Shown piece by piece: positions 32,787 to 40,088 of a DNA stretch of 64,000 nucleotides. This DNA is from Henriciella marina DSM 19595 (lineage in GTDB: Bacteria; Pseudomonadota; Alphaproteobacteria; Caulobacterales; Hyphomonadaceae): NCBI RefSeq assembly GCF_000376805.1, contig NZ_AQXT01000002.1, positions 372,001 through 436,000 on the forward strand, given 5' to 3'. The notes under the pieces were generated by a model, which was not told where the DNA came from, ran no database searches, and saw nothing but the letters and a program-made list of their open reading frames with translations. The stretch's first letter is position 1; every line of letters begins with the position of its first letter. The position numbers and the translations under genes are program-made.

Positions 32787-33589
32787 TCGACGGCGACGCG
32801 CGTTTCGCTGTGTTCGAAATTAGGTGTCAGCACGTGTGGCTTCTCGGGCACGAAGCGATCACCATGAAGATTGAAGATCGTCACAACGCAATCTTCCCCT
32901 GAAATATCGACCAGATTGAAGCTGGCCGGACTGCTGCGCAGGCGCGTTGACAGGGTGCCCGAGGAGACGGCGATATAGCATTCGCCCTCATGCTCGACCA
33001 CCGTCACGGACGGCACGTGGACATGGCCGGTCAGCAAATAGCGGAATGGGCTCTTGGCGAGGCGGCGGCTTGCCCGCCGGCCACGGCGTGTGGCGGTCCG
33101 CATCGGTGCGTCGGGCGGCGACAGGAAGGGGTGGTGGCAGATGAGAAAGCCGGTCTTGCCATCTTTCTCGTCGCCGATCGAAATTGCCGCTTCAAGATCG
33201 TCGAGATTGACTGAACCTTCGGCCCAGTTCTTCCGGGTCTGCCAGCCTCTGGAGGTATTGATCCCCGCCAGCACCGCATTATCGAGAATGACGGGCTCAC
33301 TCAGATGATCGAAATAGCTGTCGTGGCGTTCGAAAGGCGATACGACCCGTTCATAGATATTGAGGAGCGGTGTGTCGTGATTGCCCGCCACGACCAGCCG
33401 GGGAACCGTGAACTGGCCAATCCAGTTGCGGGCGGCATCAAATTCCTCCCGCTTGCCTCTCTGGGTGAGGTCGCCGCAAACAGCGATCGCGTCTGGTCCG
33501 ATCGCCTCCATCGCGGCTTCAAAAGCACGGAGCGCCCGCGGGTTTTCCGTTCCGAAGTGGATATCTGCTACCTGAATTATCTTGGACAT
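32783..33589 (-). CDS. Metallophosphoesterase (calcineurin-like)
   Basis: 268 residues. Metal-binding motifs are complete: DIHFGTENP (D-x-H), CGDLTQRG (GD), VAGNHDTPLL (GNHD), ICHHPFLSP (H) and TGHVHVPS (GHxH). The family includes cyclic-nucleotide phosphodiesterases and lipid A pathway hydrolases; the substrate is unknown. Its ATG overlaps the stop of the upstream lipid kinase gene by one base (TAATG), so translation is coupled. It is the last gene of a three-gene unit behind an EcfG promoter, and its 3' end overlaps the kinase gene by 4 nt. Confidence 0.92.
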   Translation of the reverse strand: MSKIIQVADIHFGTENPRALRAFEAAMEAIGPDAIAVCGDLTQRGKREEFDAARNWIGQFTVPRLVVAGNHDTPLLNIYERVVSPFERHDSYFDHLSEPVILDNAVLAGINTSRGWQTRKNWAEGSVNLDDLEAAISIGDEKDGKTGFLICHHPFLSPPDAPMRTATRRGRRASRRLAKSPFRYLLTGHVHVPSVTVVEHEGECYIAVSSGTLSTRLRSSPASFNLVDISGEDCVVTIFNLHGDRFVPEKPHVLTPNFEHSETRVAVD

Positions 33590-34443
33590 TAGAGATTCGC
33601 GCTGATCGCGCGGCCCGCTTTCGCAATTCTTGAGAATTTGGTTCCTGACTTGAGGCGGGCAGGCTCGCCATCCAGCGTCGTGCGAAGTTCTGACCCGCGT
33701 TCGTGCGTCAGGACAGCAGACTTGATCATTGAGTGGGAAACACCGCTGGCTTCGCGCCAGTCATTGAACAGCGCACCGAACCCGGATGCGGCAAGTTCCA
33801 TGGGGTTGTCGGGGTCGATATAGGCAAATTCCAGGGCCCCCTCCTCTTGCGTGCCAACGAAGATGGATACAGCCGTTGCATATCCTTTGGCTTCCTTGCC
33901 ATCTTCGTTCTCGACCTCAAAGGTCATGGTAGTGCGAAGATCGAGAACATCACTTCCAGACAGCGTTTCAAGCGCTTCCATAAGGTGGCCTTTCCGGATG
34001 GCCTCTCTCGGCCCCGTCAGATCTGTCAGATTTCCTGCCATGGCAGCCACAAAAAACATGGCGTCGCCCGCCTTTCCTGCGGGGACGTCGATCTCCACGC
34101 CATCTTCGAGGCATTTTCTGAGGCAGTCCTGCCACTCGCAGGCGCCGCCATGGATCTGTTTGTGGAAGAGGTTCATCGTGCCGCCGGGCAGGGGAAGGAT
34201 TGGCGGGCCATGGGGGCCGGCATTCTCGAAGGCGCAAGCCACAGTTCCGTCGCCGCTCCAGACGATAAGAATATCGGGCGCGCTTTTGATGACGTCCTTG
34301 ATGGGACCGACAAAGTCGCCTTCGCCCAGCATGGTGATTTCAACCTTGTGGCCGAGTTCGGAGAGGAAGCTTTCGAGCGCTTCGCCGCTGTTTTCCGGGA
34401 CGCTTCCGGAATGGGGGTTAATCAGCGCACAAATACGGCTCAT
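33589..34443 (-). CDS. Diacylglycerol kinase-like lipid kinase
   Basis: 284 residues. It opens with ALINPHSGSVPENSGEALES and has VWSGDGTVACAF and LPLPGGTMNLFHKQIHGG, the nucleotide-binding and substrate signatures of the DAGK catalytic family (the common GGDGT reads SGDGT). The C-terminal half has the expected beta-rich region. Substrates are diacylglycerol, sphingoid bases or related lipids. It overlaps the upstream gene by 4 nt (ATGA) and the downstream phosphoesterase by 1 nt, a tightly coupled trio with a stress promoter. Confidence 0.9.
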   Translation of the reverse strand: MSRICALINPHSGSVPENSGEALESFLSELGHKVEITMLGEGDFVGPIKDVIKSAPDILIVWSGDGTVACAFENAGPHGPPILPLPGGTMNLFHKQIHGGACEWQDCLRKCLEDGVEIDVPAGKAGDAMFFVAAMAGNLTDLTGPREAIRKGHLMEALETLSGSDVLDLRTTMTFEVENEDGKEAKGYATAVSIFVGTQEEGALEFAYIDPDNPMELAASGFGALFNDWREASGVSHSMIKSAVLTHERGSELRTTLDGEPARLKSGTKFSRIAKAGRAISANL

Positions 34444-34706
34444 CGGCTCTCCCTGAGCGCATCAATGAGCTCATCCTTGGTCATATCGGAGCGGCCATCA
34501 ATGTCGAGTTCGCTTGCGCGGTCATAAAGCTCATCCTTGGTCCAGTCTTCATAAGGAGAAGACTTGCCGCCCTTATTAGAAGGGCTCTGGTCCGGGTTCG
34601 CCTTGGCGTTCGCAATACGCGCAGCGGTCGATTTGGAGTAACCCTCATCTAGAAGGGCTTCGTATGTCTCGTCATCCTTGATGGATGATCCATGATCCTT
34701 GGTCAT
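34440..34706 (-). CDS. Small DUF7218/Rho_N-like (SAP-type) protein, predicted general stress target
   Basis: 88 residues. The N-terminal half (IKDDETYEALLDEGYSKSTAARIANAKAN) and the C-terminal half (YEDWTKDELYDRASELDID and MTKDELIDALRES) match the layout of small plasmid-stabilisation-like proteins with a Rho N-terminal/SAP-type helical motif, which often binds nucleic acid. Function is unknown. An exact EcfG promoter ends 37 bp upstream of the ATG. It leads the operon with the lipid kinase and the phosphoesterase. Confidence 0.85.
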   Translation of the reverse strand: MTKDHGSSIKDDETYEALLDEGYSKSTAARIANAKANPDQSPSNKGGKSSPYEDWTKDELYDRASELDIDGRSDMTKDELIDALRESR

Positions 34707-34743
34707 CTGATCCTCATTCCCAAAACATATTCAGTGATTTTCG

Positions 34744-34768
34744 AACGCTAGGTGCAGAATATCGTTCC
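34744..34768 (-). promoter_or_regulatory. EcfG-type general stress promoter of the lipid kinase operon
   Basis: Minus strand: GGAAC, 16-bp spacer, CGTT, ending 37 bp before the first gene of the operon. Exact consensus. Confidence 0.8.
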
Positions 34769-34774
34769 AGTTCG

Positions 34775-35122
34775 GGAACCGCGCCGCGCATACGGCGTAT
34801 CGTCAACATGGTTCGCAGAATTGATCATACCGAAGTCAGATACGCCCCCGCGGTTGGCCCGCTTGGCGATGTCGCACATGTCTTCAGACGCCTTGGCGGC
34901 ATATCCAGGTTGGATGTGGTCTGCTCGATGATCGGGGTTGCCTGCGTCGCCTTCTGGTCATGTCTGCGAACCGGCAAGCGCAAGGCGTTTAACGTGTCTA
35001 TCAGGCCGACCGTTTGTCTGCTTGCCCATCTTCCCACCGAAAAGACAATCGCCGAAACTGCCTAAGCCGGACGGTTGTGATTGCTCGTACGTGTCTGTTT
35101 TTCGTATTGTTATTTCAAGCAC
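34775..35122. other. About 350 bp without a convincing gene
   Basis: Between the stress promoter at 34744 and the entericidin-gene terminator at 35123 both strands have open frames of 70-126 codons, but none has a plausible start site, family similarity or matching codon use. On the minus strand, fragments in two frames (ATQATPIIEQTTSNLD, then EDMCDIAKRANRGG) have protein-like composition, which might mark a decayed gene; the evidence is thin. A GGAACC on the + strand at 34775 has only a CGTA at -10 distance. Confidence 0.4.
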
Positions 35123-35155
35123 AAAAAAACGCGGCCGGAAGAACCAGCCGCGTTT
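35123..35155 (-). terminator. Rho-independent terminator of the entericidin-like gene
   Basis: A 9-bp stem (35127-35135 with 35147-35155) is followed, read on the minus strand, by a run of seven T. It lies 19 bp after the stop of the lipoprotein gene. Confidence 0.9.
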
Positions 35156-35174
35156 GCTATCGTGTACGGAAGAT

Positions 35175-35318
35175 TTAGGCGCCTGCGTCGCGCGCCGTTT
35201 CTTCGATCTCTTCACCAGTCGCTTCAACGTCCTGACCGGCACCTTCGACTGTGTTGCAACCTGCTGCCATGAGAGCCATCAGGCTGAGTCCGGCCACGAG
35301 AAATGGGTTCTTTTTCAT
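35175..35318 (-). CDS. Entericidin-like small lipoprotein
   Basis: 47 residues. A signal peptide with lipobox (LMALMAAGC) leaves a tiny acidic mature lipoprotein (CNTVEGAGQDVEATGEEIEE), the hallmark of the entericidin A/B family, stress-linked toxins or envelope peptides. The ATG is at 35318; longer versions would run through its promoter. An exact EcfG promoter lies 33 bp upstream and a strong terminator closes the unit, so it is a single-gene stress transcript. Confidence 0.9.
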   Translation of the reverse strand: MKKNPFLVAGLSLMALMAAGCNTVEGAGQDVEATGEEIEETARDAGA

Positions 35319-35351
35319 TGGGGTAGTCCTCTTTGGTTGCGAAGTATCGAT

Positions 35352-35376
35352 AACGTGAGGGGCGAACCGGGGTTCC
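35352..35376 (-). promoter_or_regulatory. EcfG-type general stress promoter of the entericidin-like gene
   Basis: Minus strand: GGAAC, 16-bp spacer, CGTT, ending 33 bp before the ATG. Exact consensus. A second such promoter fires the other way 14 bp further on. Confidence 0.8.
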
Positions 35377-35389
35377 AAAAATAATTTGA

Positions 35390-35415
35390 GGAACCGTTTG
35401 GCACCGTTCTCCGTT
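35390..35415 (+). promoter_or_regulatory. EcfG-type general stress promoter of the DUF1328 gene
   Basis: GGAAC (35390-35394), 17-bp spacer, CGTT (35412-35415), 48 bp before the DUF1328 ATG. Back-to-back with the entericidin promoter. Confidence 0.75.
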
Positions 35416-35463
35416 TTTTCTTCAACGGCGCTTGGCCGTACAACACAAATCAGGAGATCCATC

Positions 35464-35637
35464 ATGCTAGGTTGGGCACTTACATTTTTCGTTCTGGCGA
35501 TCATCGCCGCAGTCTTTGGTTTTGGCGGCATTGCTGGCGCCTCAGCAGGTATCGCGCAGATCCTGTTCTTCATCTTCCTCGCACTGCTCGTGCTGAGCTT
35601 TGTCGCTCGCGCAGTCAGAGGCCGAAGCGTCCTGTAA
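35464..35637 (+). CDS. DUF1328 (YtjA-type) small membrane protein
   Basis: 57 residues, two membrane helices ([20 protein letters not shown] and [19 protein letters not shown]), the standard DUF1328 protein found in many proteobacteria and often general-stress regulated. CAGGAG lies 8 nt before the ATG. An EcfG-type promoter precedes it and a terminator at 35665 follows. Confidence 0.95.
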   Translation: MLGWALTFFVLAIIAAVFGFGGIAGASAGIAQILFFIFLALLVLSFVARAVRGRSVL

Positions 35638-35664
35638 CCGGACCGGCAATTAAATAGATACCAG

Positions 35665-35692
35665 AAGGGCGGTACCTCACGGTGCCGCCCTT
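35665..35692 (+). terminator. Rho-independent terminator after the DUF1328 gene
   Basis: A 12-bp stem (35665-35676 with 35681-35692, one G-T pair) around a TCAC loop, with a short T-rich tail. Confidence 0.8.
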
Positions 35693-35805
35693 TCTCGTGC
35701 AGCTCGCTCTATAGCGGGCAAGTCCTGGGCGCAGACGCAAAATGCGTGGCCGGCCGGGGCTGAACCGTCTTTTTAAAGGGATCGAATAGGACTAGTGGAG
35801 AGCGG

Positions 35806-36684
35806 ATGAAGCTGACCGATCCCAAATGCGTTGCCCCCACAAGCTGCCTTCTTGGCCAAAGCCCGGTCTGGAGCGCCAGTGAAGGCCTCTTGTTCTGGGT
35901 CGATCCCAACCGGGCGAAGCTGCACCGGTTCAAGCCGAAAACCGGAAATACGCGCCGATATGACTTGCCGATAAAAGCCAGCGCCATCGCGATTGCCCGC
36001 GGCGAACTTCTCATGGCGGGCGGGCTGGAGCTTGGTTTCTTCGACATTGAGACAGAAGACTACCGCCAGATCATTCGACTGGACGGAGACCCGGACAAGC
36101 TTCGCATCAATTGCGGCGGCATGGCACCCGATGGCAGCTTCTGGTTCGCGACGATGGACAGCGAAGAAAAGACGGCGCAGGCAAGCTGGCACCGCTTGTT
36201 GAGCGACAGGCGTATCGAGCCGGTCTCCACGCCGCCTGTCATCATTCCATCCACGGCCTGTTTTTCGCCCGAGGGCGACGTCTTCTACACGTCCGACACA
36301 ACGGAGCAGGAGATCCTCGCTTTCGATGTCGGGGCAGAAGGGCACCTTCTGAACCGGCGCGTTTTCGCTACCACCAGTGCGGGGGCAGGATATCCTGACG
36401 GCAGCGCGGTGGACGAGGACGGATACCTCTGGAATGCGGAATGGGACGGCGCGCGCATTGTGCGGTATCGCCCAGACGGAGCTGTCGACAGGGTCGTGCA
36501 GATGCCAACCGTCAGGCCGACCGGTCTTTGCTTTGGCGGTGCGGATATGAAGACGCTCTATATTACGACCGCGCGCACGGGTCTGACCGCGTTTCAGATG
36601 GATATGCAGCCCTTTGCCGGGAGCCTCTTTGCAGTACGCGCGCCCGCCGCTGGTAAGCGGCTCACTAACTGGCAGGGCCAGTAG
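35806..36684 (+). CDS. SMP-30/gluconolactonase-like beta-propeller protein with altered metal site
   Basis: 292 residues, matching the SMP-30/regucalcin family (TSCLLGQSPVW at the start, PDGSAVDEDGYLWNAEWDGARIVRY in the middle). Members hydrolyse sugar lactones using a divalent metal held by Glu, Asn and Asp. Here the Glu of the usual GESPVW reads Gln, and the Asn position reads IPSTACFSPEG; the Asp in YPDG is kept. Activity may therefore be changed or lost. GGAGAG precedes the ATG. It is a single gene 132 bp upstream of secE. Confidence 0.85.
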   Translation: MKLTDPKCVAPTSCLLGQSPVWSASEGLLFWVDPNRAKLHRFKPKTGNTRRYDLPIKASAIAIARGELLMAGGLELGFFDIETEDYRQIIRLDGDPDKLRINCGGMAPDGSFWFATMDSEEKTAQASWHRLLSDRRIEPVSTPPVIIPSTACFSPEGDVFYTSDTTEQEILAFDVGAEGHLLNRRVFATTSAGAGYPDGSAVDEDGYLWNAEWDGARIVRYRPDGAVDRVVQMPTVRPTGLCFGGADMKTLYITTARTGLTAFQMDMQPFAGSLFAVRAPAAGKRLTNWQGQ

Positions 36685-36816
36685 GCCGCGCGCTGCCAGC
36701 TTGCGCGCGGAACTTCATGCACCCACATGCCTTCACAATCAGCGCAAGGAAGAGTATGGCGGTGCATCGAAACGGTCGAGACCGTAACAAATCCCCGGAC
36801 TTTCAGGACATAATTG

Positions 36817-37032
36817 ATGGCCGATAAGGACAAGAAGAAAAGCGTGGACCCTGTGACTTTCGCCCGGCAGGTCGAGGCAGAAGGCCGCAAGGTGACGTGG
36901 ACGTCGCCGCAAGAGACGGTGCAGGCAACCATCATGGTTGTCATCATGTCTATCCTGGTCGCCCTGTTTCTATTCCTGGCAGACCAGGTCATCGCTATCG
37001 TGATCGGCCTGATTACCGGTCTCGGCGCCTAA
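36817..37032 (+). CDS. secE: Preprotein translocase subunit SecE
   Basis: 71 residues, one membrane helix (TIMVVIMSILVALFLFLADQVIAIVIGL) preceded by the conserved amphipathic region (FARQVEAEGRKVTWTSPQETVQ). SecE stabilises SecY in the translocon. It lies 24 bp upstream of nusG as usual, but the tRNA-Trp and tuf genes that normally precede it are 3-5 kb downstream instead. Confidence 0.96.
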   Translation: MADKDKKKSVDPVTFARQVEAEGRKVTWTSPQETVQATIMVVIMSILVALFLFLADQVIAIVIGLITGLGA

Positions 37033-37056
37033 CAGTTTTCAAGGAGTGCCCCGCCC

Positions 37057-37602
37057 ATGGCCGAGGCCAAATGGTATATCGTTCACGCCTATTCCAACTT
37101 CGAGAAGAAGGTCGCCCAGGCGATCCGCGATCAGGCGAACCTCAAGAATCTTTCCGAGCTGATTGAAGAAATCGAAGTTCCGACCGAAGAGGTCGTCGAG
37201 CTCGTTCGCGGTAAGAAGAAGACCGTCGAGAAGCGTTACTTTCCAGGCTATGTGCTTCTGAAAGCGAACCTCACCGACGACGTTTATCACCTCGTGCGCG
37301 ACACCCCGAAGGTTTCAGGCTTCCTCGGCGCAGAGGGCGGCAAGCGCCCGCTTCCCGTGCCGCAGCGTGAAGTCGACCGTATTCTCGGCACCGCAGATGA
37401 GCCTGCCGCTGAACGTCCGCGTCCGCAGATCACTTTCGAGATCGGCGAGCAGGTTCGCGTCAACGAAGGCGCGTTCCAGGGCTTCGAAGGCGGTGTGGAA
37501 GAAGTCGACGAGGCGGCTGGCCGCCTGAAAGTCTCCGTTTCGATCTTTGGCCGGGCAACCCCGGTCGATCTCGAATACGGTCAGGTCGACAAGATTACCT
37601 GA
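37057..37602 (+). CDS. nusG: Transcription termination/antitermination factor NusG
   Basis: 181 residues. The NGN domain begins AKWYIVHAYSNFEKKVAQAI and the C-terminal KOW domain contains GEQVRVNEGAFQGFEGGVEEV. It couples RNA polymerase to Rho and ribosomes. AAGGAG precedes the ATG. The ribosomal rplK gene that follows nusG in most bacteria is absent; pgi on the other strand follows after 21 bp. Confidence 0.97.
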   Translation: MAEAKWYIVHAYSNFEKKVAQAIRDQANLKNLSELIEEIEVPTEEVVELVRGKKKTVEKRYFPGYVLLKANLTDDVYHLVRDTPKVSGFLGAEGGKRPLPVPQREVDRILGTADEPAAERPRPQITFEIGEQVRVNEGAFQGFEGGVEEVDEAAGRLKVSVSIFGRATPVDLEYGQVDKIT

Positions 37603-37623
37603 GCGGTTTCCCGCACAATCTGA

Positions 37624-39171
37624 TCAGGACCGGATCGCCGCGATGAGCTTTGCGGTGATCGCGTCTGTTGCCGTTCGCTCACCGCGCAGGGCCGGTTTCA
37701 ACTGGCCTGCCATCGTCTTGCCGCGCTCAACGCCCCACTGGTCGAAGCTGTTGAGGCCCCAGAGTTTGCCGGCAAGGTAGGTCCTGTGCTCATAGAGCGC
37801 GATCAGGCTGCCAAGGCGAAACGCTGTGAGGCGCGGTGCGTGGATGATCGTCGACGGGCGGCCGCCTGCGTGTACTTTTTGCGCGGCGATTTCCAGCGGC
37901 AGGTCTGGCTCATCCCTTTGGACATCAGCAAGCGAGCGGCCATTGGCCAGAACCTCAGCCTGGGCGAGCGCATGAGCGGTCAGCCCGGTCACACCTTCTG
38001 TATCTTCGGTGGTGCCGGGGGCGATAATGAATTCGGCCGGCACCATGGATGGGCTCTGATGCAGCCACTGATGGTAGGAATGCTGGCCGATTGTACCTTC
38101 GCCGCCCCAGAGGAGTGGGGCTGTCGGCTCTGAGACGCTGCGCCCGTCTGGCCGCACGGTCTTGCCGTTTGATTCCATTTCTAGCTGCTGAAGATAGGCC
38201 GGTAGCAGACGCAGGCGCCGCGAATAGGCGAGGAGGGCGCGGGCCCCGAAGCCGAGAACCGACGCATTCCAGTAGTCCATCAGCGCCAGGCGAATGGCGA
38301 GGTTCTCTGCAATGTCTGCCCTGGCAACGTGCTTGTCCATCGCCTCAGCGCCCGCCCGGAAATCTTCCATGACGTCGGCCTGAAGAGCGATCGAGCAGGC
38401 AAGCGAGCCTGCCGACCAGATGGAGAAGCGCCCACCTATGCTCTCGGGGAGATCAAGTAGCAGGCCGTCAGCGCCGTCCAGCCACTCTGTCGCGCGCTCC
38501 GGGTTCGCGGTGACGAGGGCGAAATGCTTTGCCCAGTCCTTGCCGACCCCGTCTTTCACCCAGCTTCTGGCGCGGCCGAGATTATAGAGCGTCTCTTCAG
38601 TGCCGAAGGATTTCGAGACGCCGATGACGAACGTTTGTGCGGGGTCGAGACCGTCCAGCGCAAGTTCCAGATCGAGCGGATCGAGATTGGCGCAGTAGCG
38701 CAGTTCTATCCCGTCCCGGCGCTTGTCCTCGAAGGCATCCGCAATCAGGCGCGGTCCGAAGTCCGACCCGCCAATCCCGATATGGACGATGGCGCTGAAC
38801 CGCTCGCCGGTTGCGCCCTTGCGGCTCGACCATGCGATTTCCTGAGCGAGGTTCTCGGCCGCCAGTACGGTCTGACGCACACGCTGGGCCTCGTCGCTTT
38901 CAGGGTGGCCTGCCCGCAGGGCCCAGTGGAGGGCGGCGCGGTCTTCTGATGCGTTGACCTTTTCACCGTCGAACAGGGAGGCGAGTGCGCCCTTGAGATC
39001 CCGGTCCTCAGCCAGCGCGAAAAGGGCAGCGGTCGCGTCGGTGTCGAGATAATGGCGGGACAGATCCACGCTCCAGCCTGCGGCGCTGAGCGGCTTGGTC
39101 GCCGTCCTGATGCTCAATATCGTTCGAAAGGGCAGGGCGCGAAGGCGTTCAGCGTGATCGGTCAGGCTCAT
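37624..39171 (-). CDS. pgi: Glucose-6-phosphate isomerase
   Basis: 515 residues. It interconverts glucose-6-phosphate and fructose-6-phosphate. Sugar-phosphate binding motifs are present: HIGIGGSDFGPRLIADAF, GVSKSFGTEETLYNLG, and near the C-terminus WGLNSFDQWGVERGK. The catalytic Glu is in KTVRPDGRSV-region context (QLEMESNGK), and the catalytic His is in GGEGTIGQHSYHQWLHQ. Translation starts 14 nt after pgl on the same strand, so pgl-pgi form an operon linking hexose-phosphate entry points. Confidence 0.97.
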   Translation of the reverse strand: MSLTDHAERLRALPFRTILSIRTATKPLSAAGWSVDLSRHYLDTDATAALFALAEDRDLKGALASLFDGEKVNASEDRAALHWALRAGHPESDEAQRVRQTVLAAENLAQEIAWSSRKGATGERFSAIVHIGIGGSDFGPRLIADAFEDKRRDGIELRYCANLDPLDLELALDGLDPAQTFVIGVSKSFGTEETLYNLGRARSWVKDGVGKDWAKHFALVTANPERATEWLDGADGLLLDLPESIGGRFSIWSAGSLACSIALQADVMEDFRAGAEAMDKHVARADIAENLAIRLALMDYWNASVLGFGARALLAYSRRLRLLPAYLQQLEMESNGKTVRPDGRSVSEPTAPLLWGGEGTIGQHSYHQWLHQSPSMVPAEFIIAPGTTEDTEGVTGLTAHALAQAEVLANGRSLADVQRDEPDLPLEIAAQKVHAGGRPSTIIHAPRLTAFRLGSLIALYEHRTYLAGKLWGLNSFDQWGVERGKTMAGQLKPALRGERTATDAITAKLIAAIRS

Positions 39172-39185
39172 GGCGGGGTCCTTGG

Positions 39186-39890
39186 TCAGGAACAGGAAAA
39201 GATGGTGAGCGCGTCGCCAGCGGCGGCGCGCATCTGCGTGACGGGATGAGACCGGTCGCGCCGCTCAAAGACGGTGCGTTTCTTTTCCCCGGTGATCAGC
39301 AGCAGGATATAACGCGCCCGTGCAATGACAGGCAGCGAAAGCGTCATCCGCAGGGTGTGCTCGCCGGTGATCTTTGACTTTGGCGCGTCGATGGCGGCGA
39401 CATTCATCGGCGCGGCCTCGGACATGGCATTGTCCAGCCCTTTGGCATCGGCAAACCATGATAATGTGTGCCCGTCCTCGCCCATGCCAAGAACCATGAC
39501 ATCGACCGGAGAGGTGATTGACCGGTAGAGGTCGTGGACATCCTTTTCAGCATCAAAGGGAGAGGCAGCCTGCGTCTTCATCGGAAGGAATTTCGCTTCG
39601 GCAGCCTTGTTCTGCAGAAGGGTTTCACGCACCAGCCTTTCGTTCGACGCTTCGTCAGAGGCGTCGACCCAGCGCTCATCCGCGAGGCCGACACTGACTT
39701 TCGACCAGTCGAGACTGATGTCGGAAAGTTCCTGGTAGACCGGCCCGGGTGTCGAGCCGCCAGAACAGATCAGACTGGCCTCGCCCCGGCGCGCAAGCGC
39801 ATCGGCAAGACGGGTCTCTATCCAGTGGGCGGCATCGGTCTGAAGCGTTTGCTTGGTCCCGAAAGTATGAAAGGCGGTTGTCTGGCTCAT
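39186..39890 (-). CDS. pgl: 6-phosphogluconolactonase (DevB/Pgl type)
   Basis: 234 residues. It hydrolyses 6-phosphogluconolactone in the pentose-phosphate/Entner-Doudoroff route. The signature ASLICSGGSTPGPVYQELS, the segment VSVGLADERWVDASDEASNERLV and MVLGMGEDGHTLSWF are those of the family. It is the first gene of the pgl-pgi operon. Neither zwf nor edd is in the window. Confidence 0.95.
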   Translation of the reverse strand: MSQTTAFHTFGTKQTLQTDAAHWIETRLADALARRGEASLICSGGSTPGPVYQELSDISLDWSKVSVGLADERWVDASDEASNERLVRETLLQNKAAEAKFLPMKTQAASPFDAEKDVHDLYRSITSPVDVMVLGMGEDGHTLSWFADAKGLDNAMSEAAPMNVAAIDAPKSKITGEHTLRMTLSLPVIARARYILLLITGEKKRTVFERRDRSHPVTQMRAAAGDALTIFSCS

Positions 39891-40088
39891 CGGCCCGCAG
39901 GGAGACCGTATGGCCTATCGCTGTCAAGACCAAAGCCGCCGGCCTGCGCTTGAATTGTCATGGGTGCTTGAAAGCGCGCGCGCGCGTGTGTATGTCGCCC
40001 GCTTCAACGGGAATCTAAAGGCCCGCTGGCAAAAGGAACCTGTAAACCCAGTCCGGCGGGCCGGACAGTAGCGAGAGGAGGCCGCGTT

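Noticed and set aside
34775-34800. GGAACC-N16-CGTA as another EcfG promoter on the + strand
   Set aside because: The -10 has a mismatch and no credible gene lies downstream on that strand.
34685-35065. 126-codon plus-strand open frame and a 70-codon minus-strand frame in the gap beside the entericidin gene
   Set aside because: No ribosome site, no similarity, Cys/Arg-rich random-like composition; the plus frame also runs through the minus-strand stress promoter. A decayed gene is possible but not supportable.
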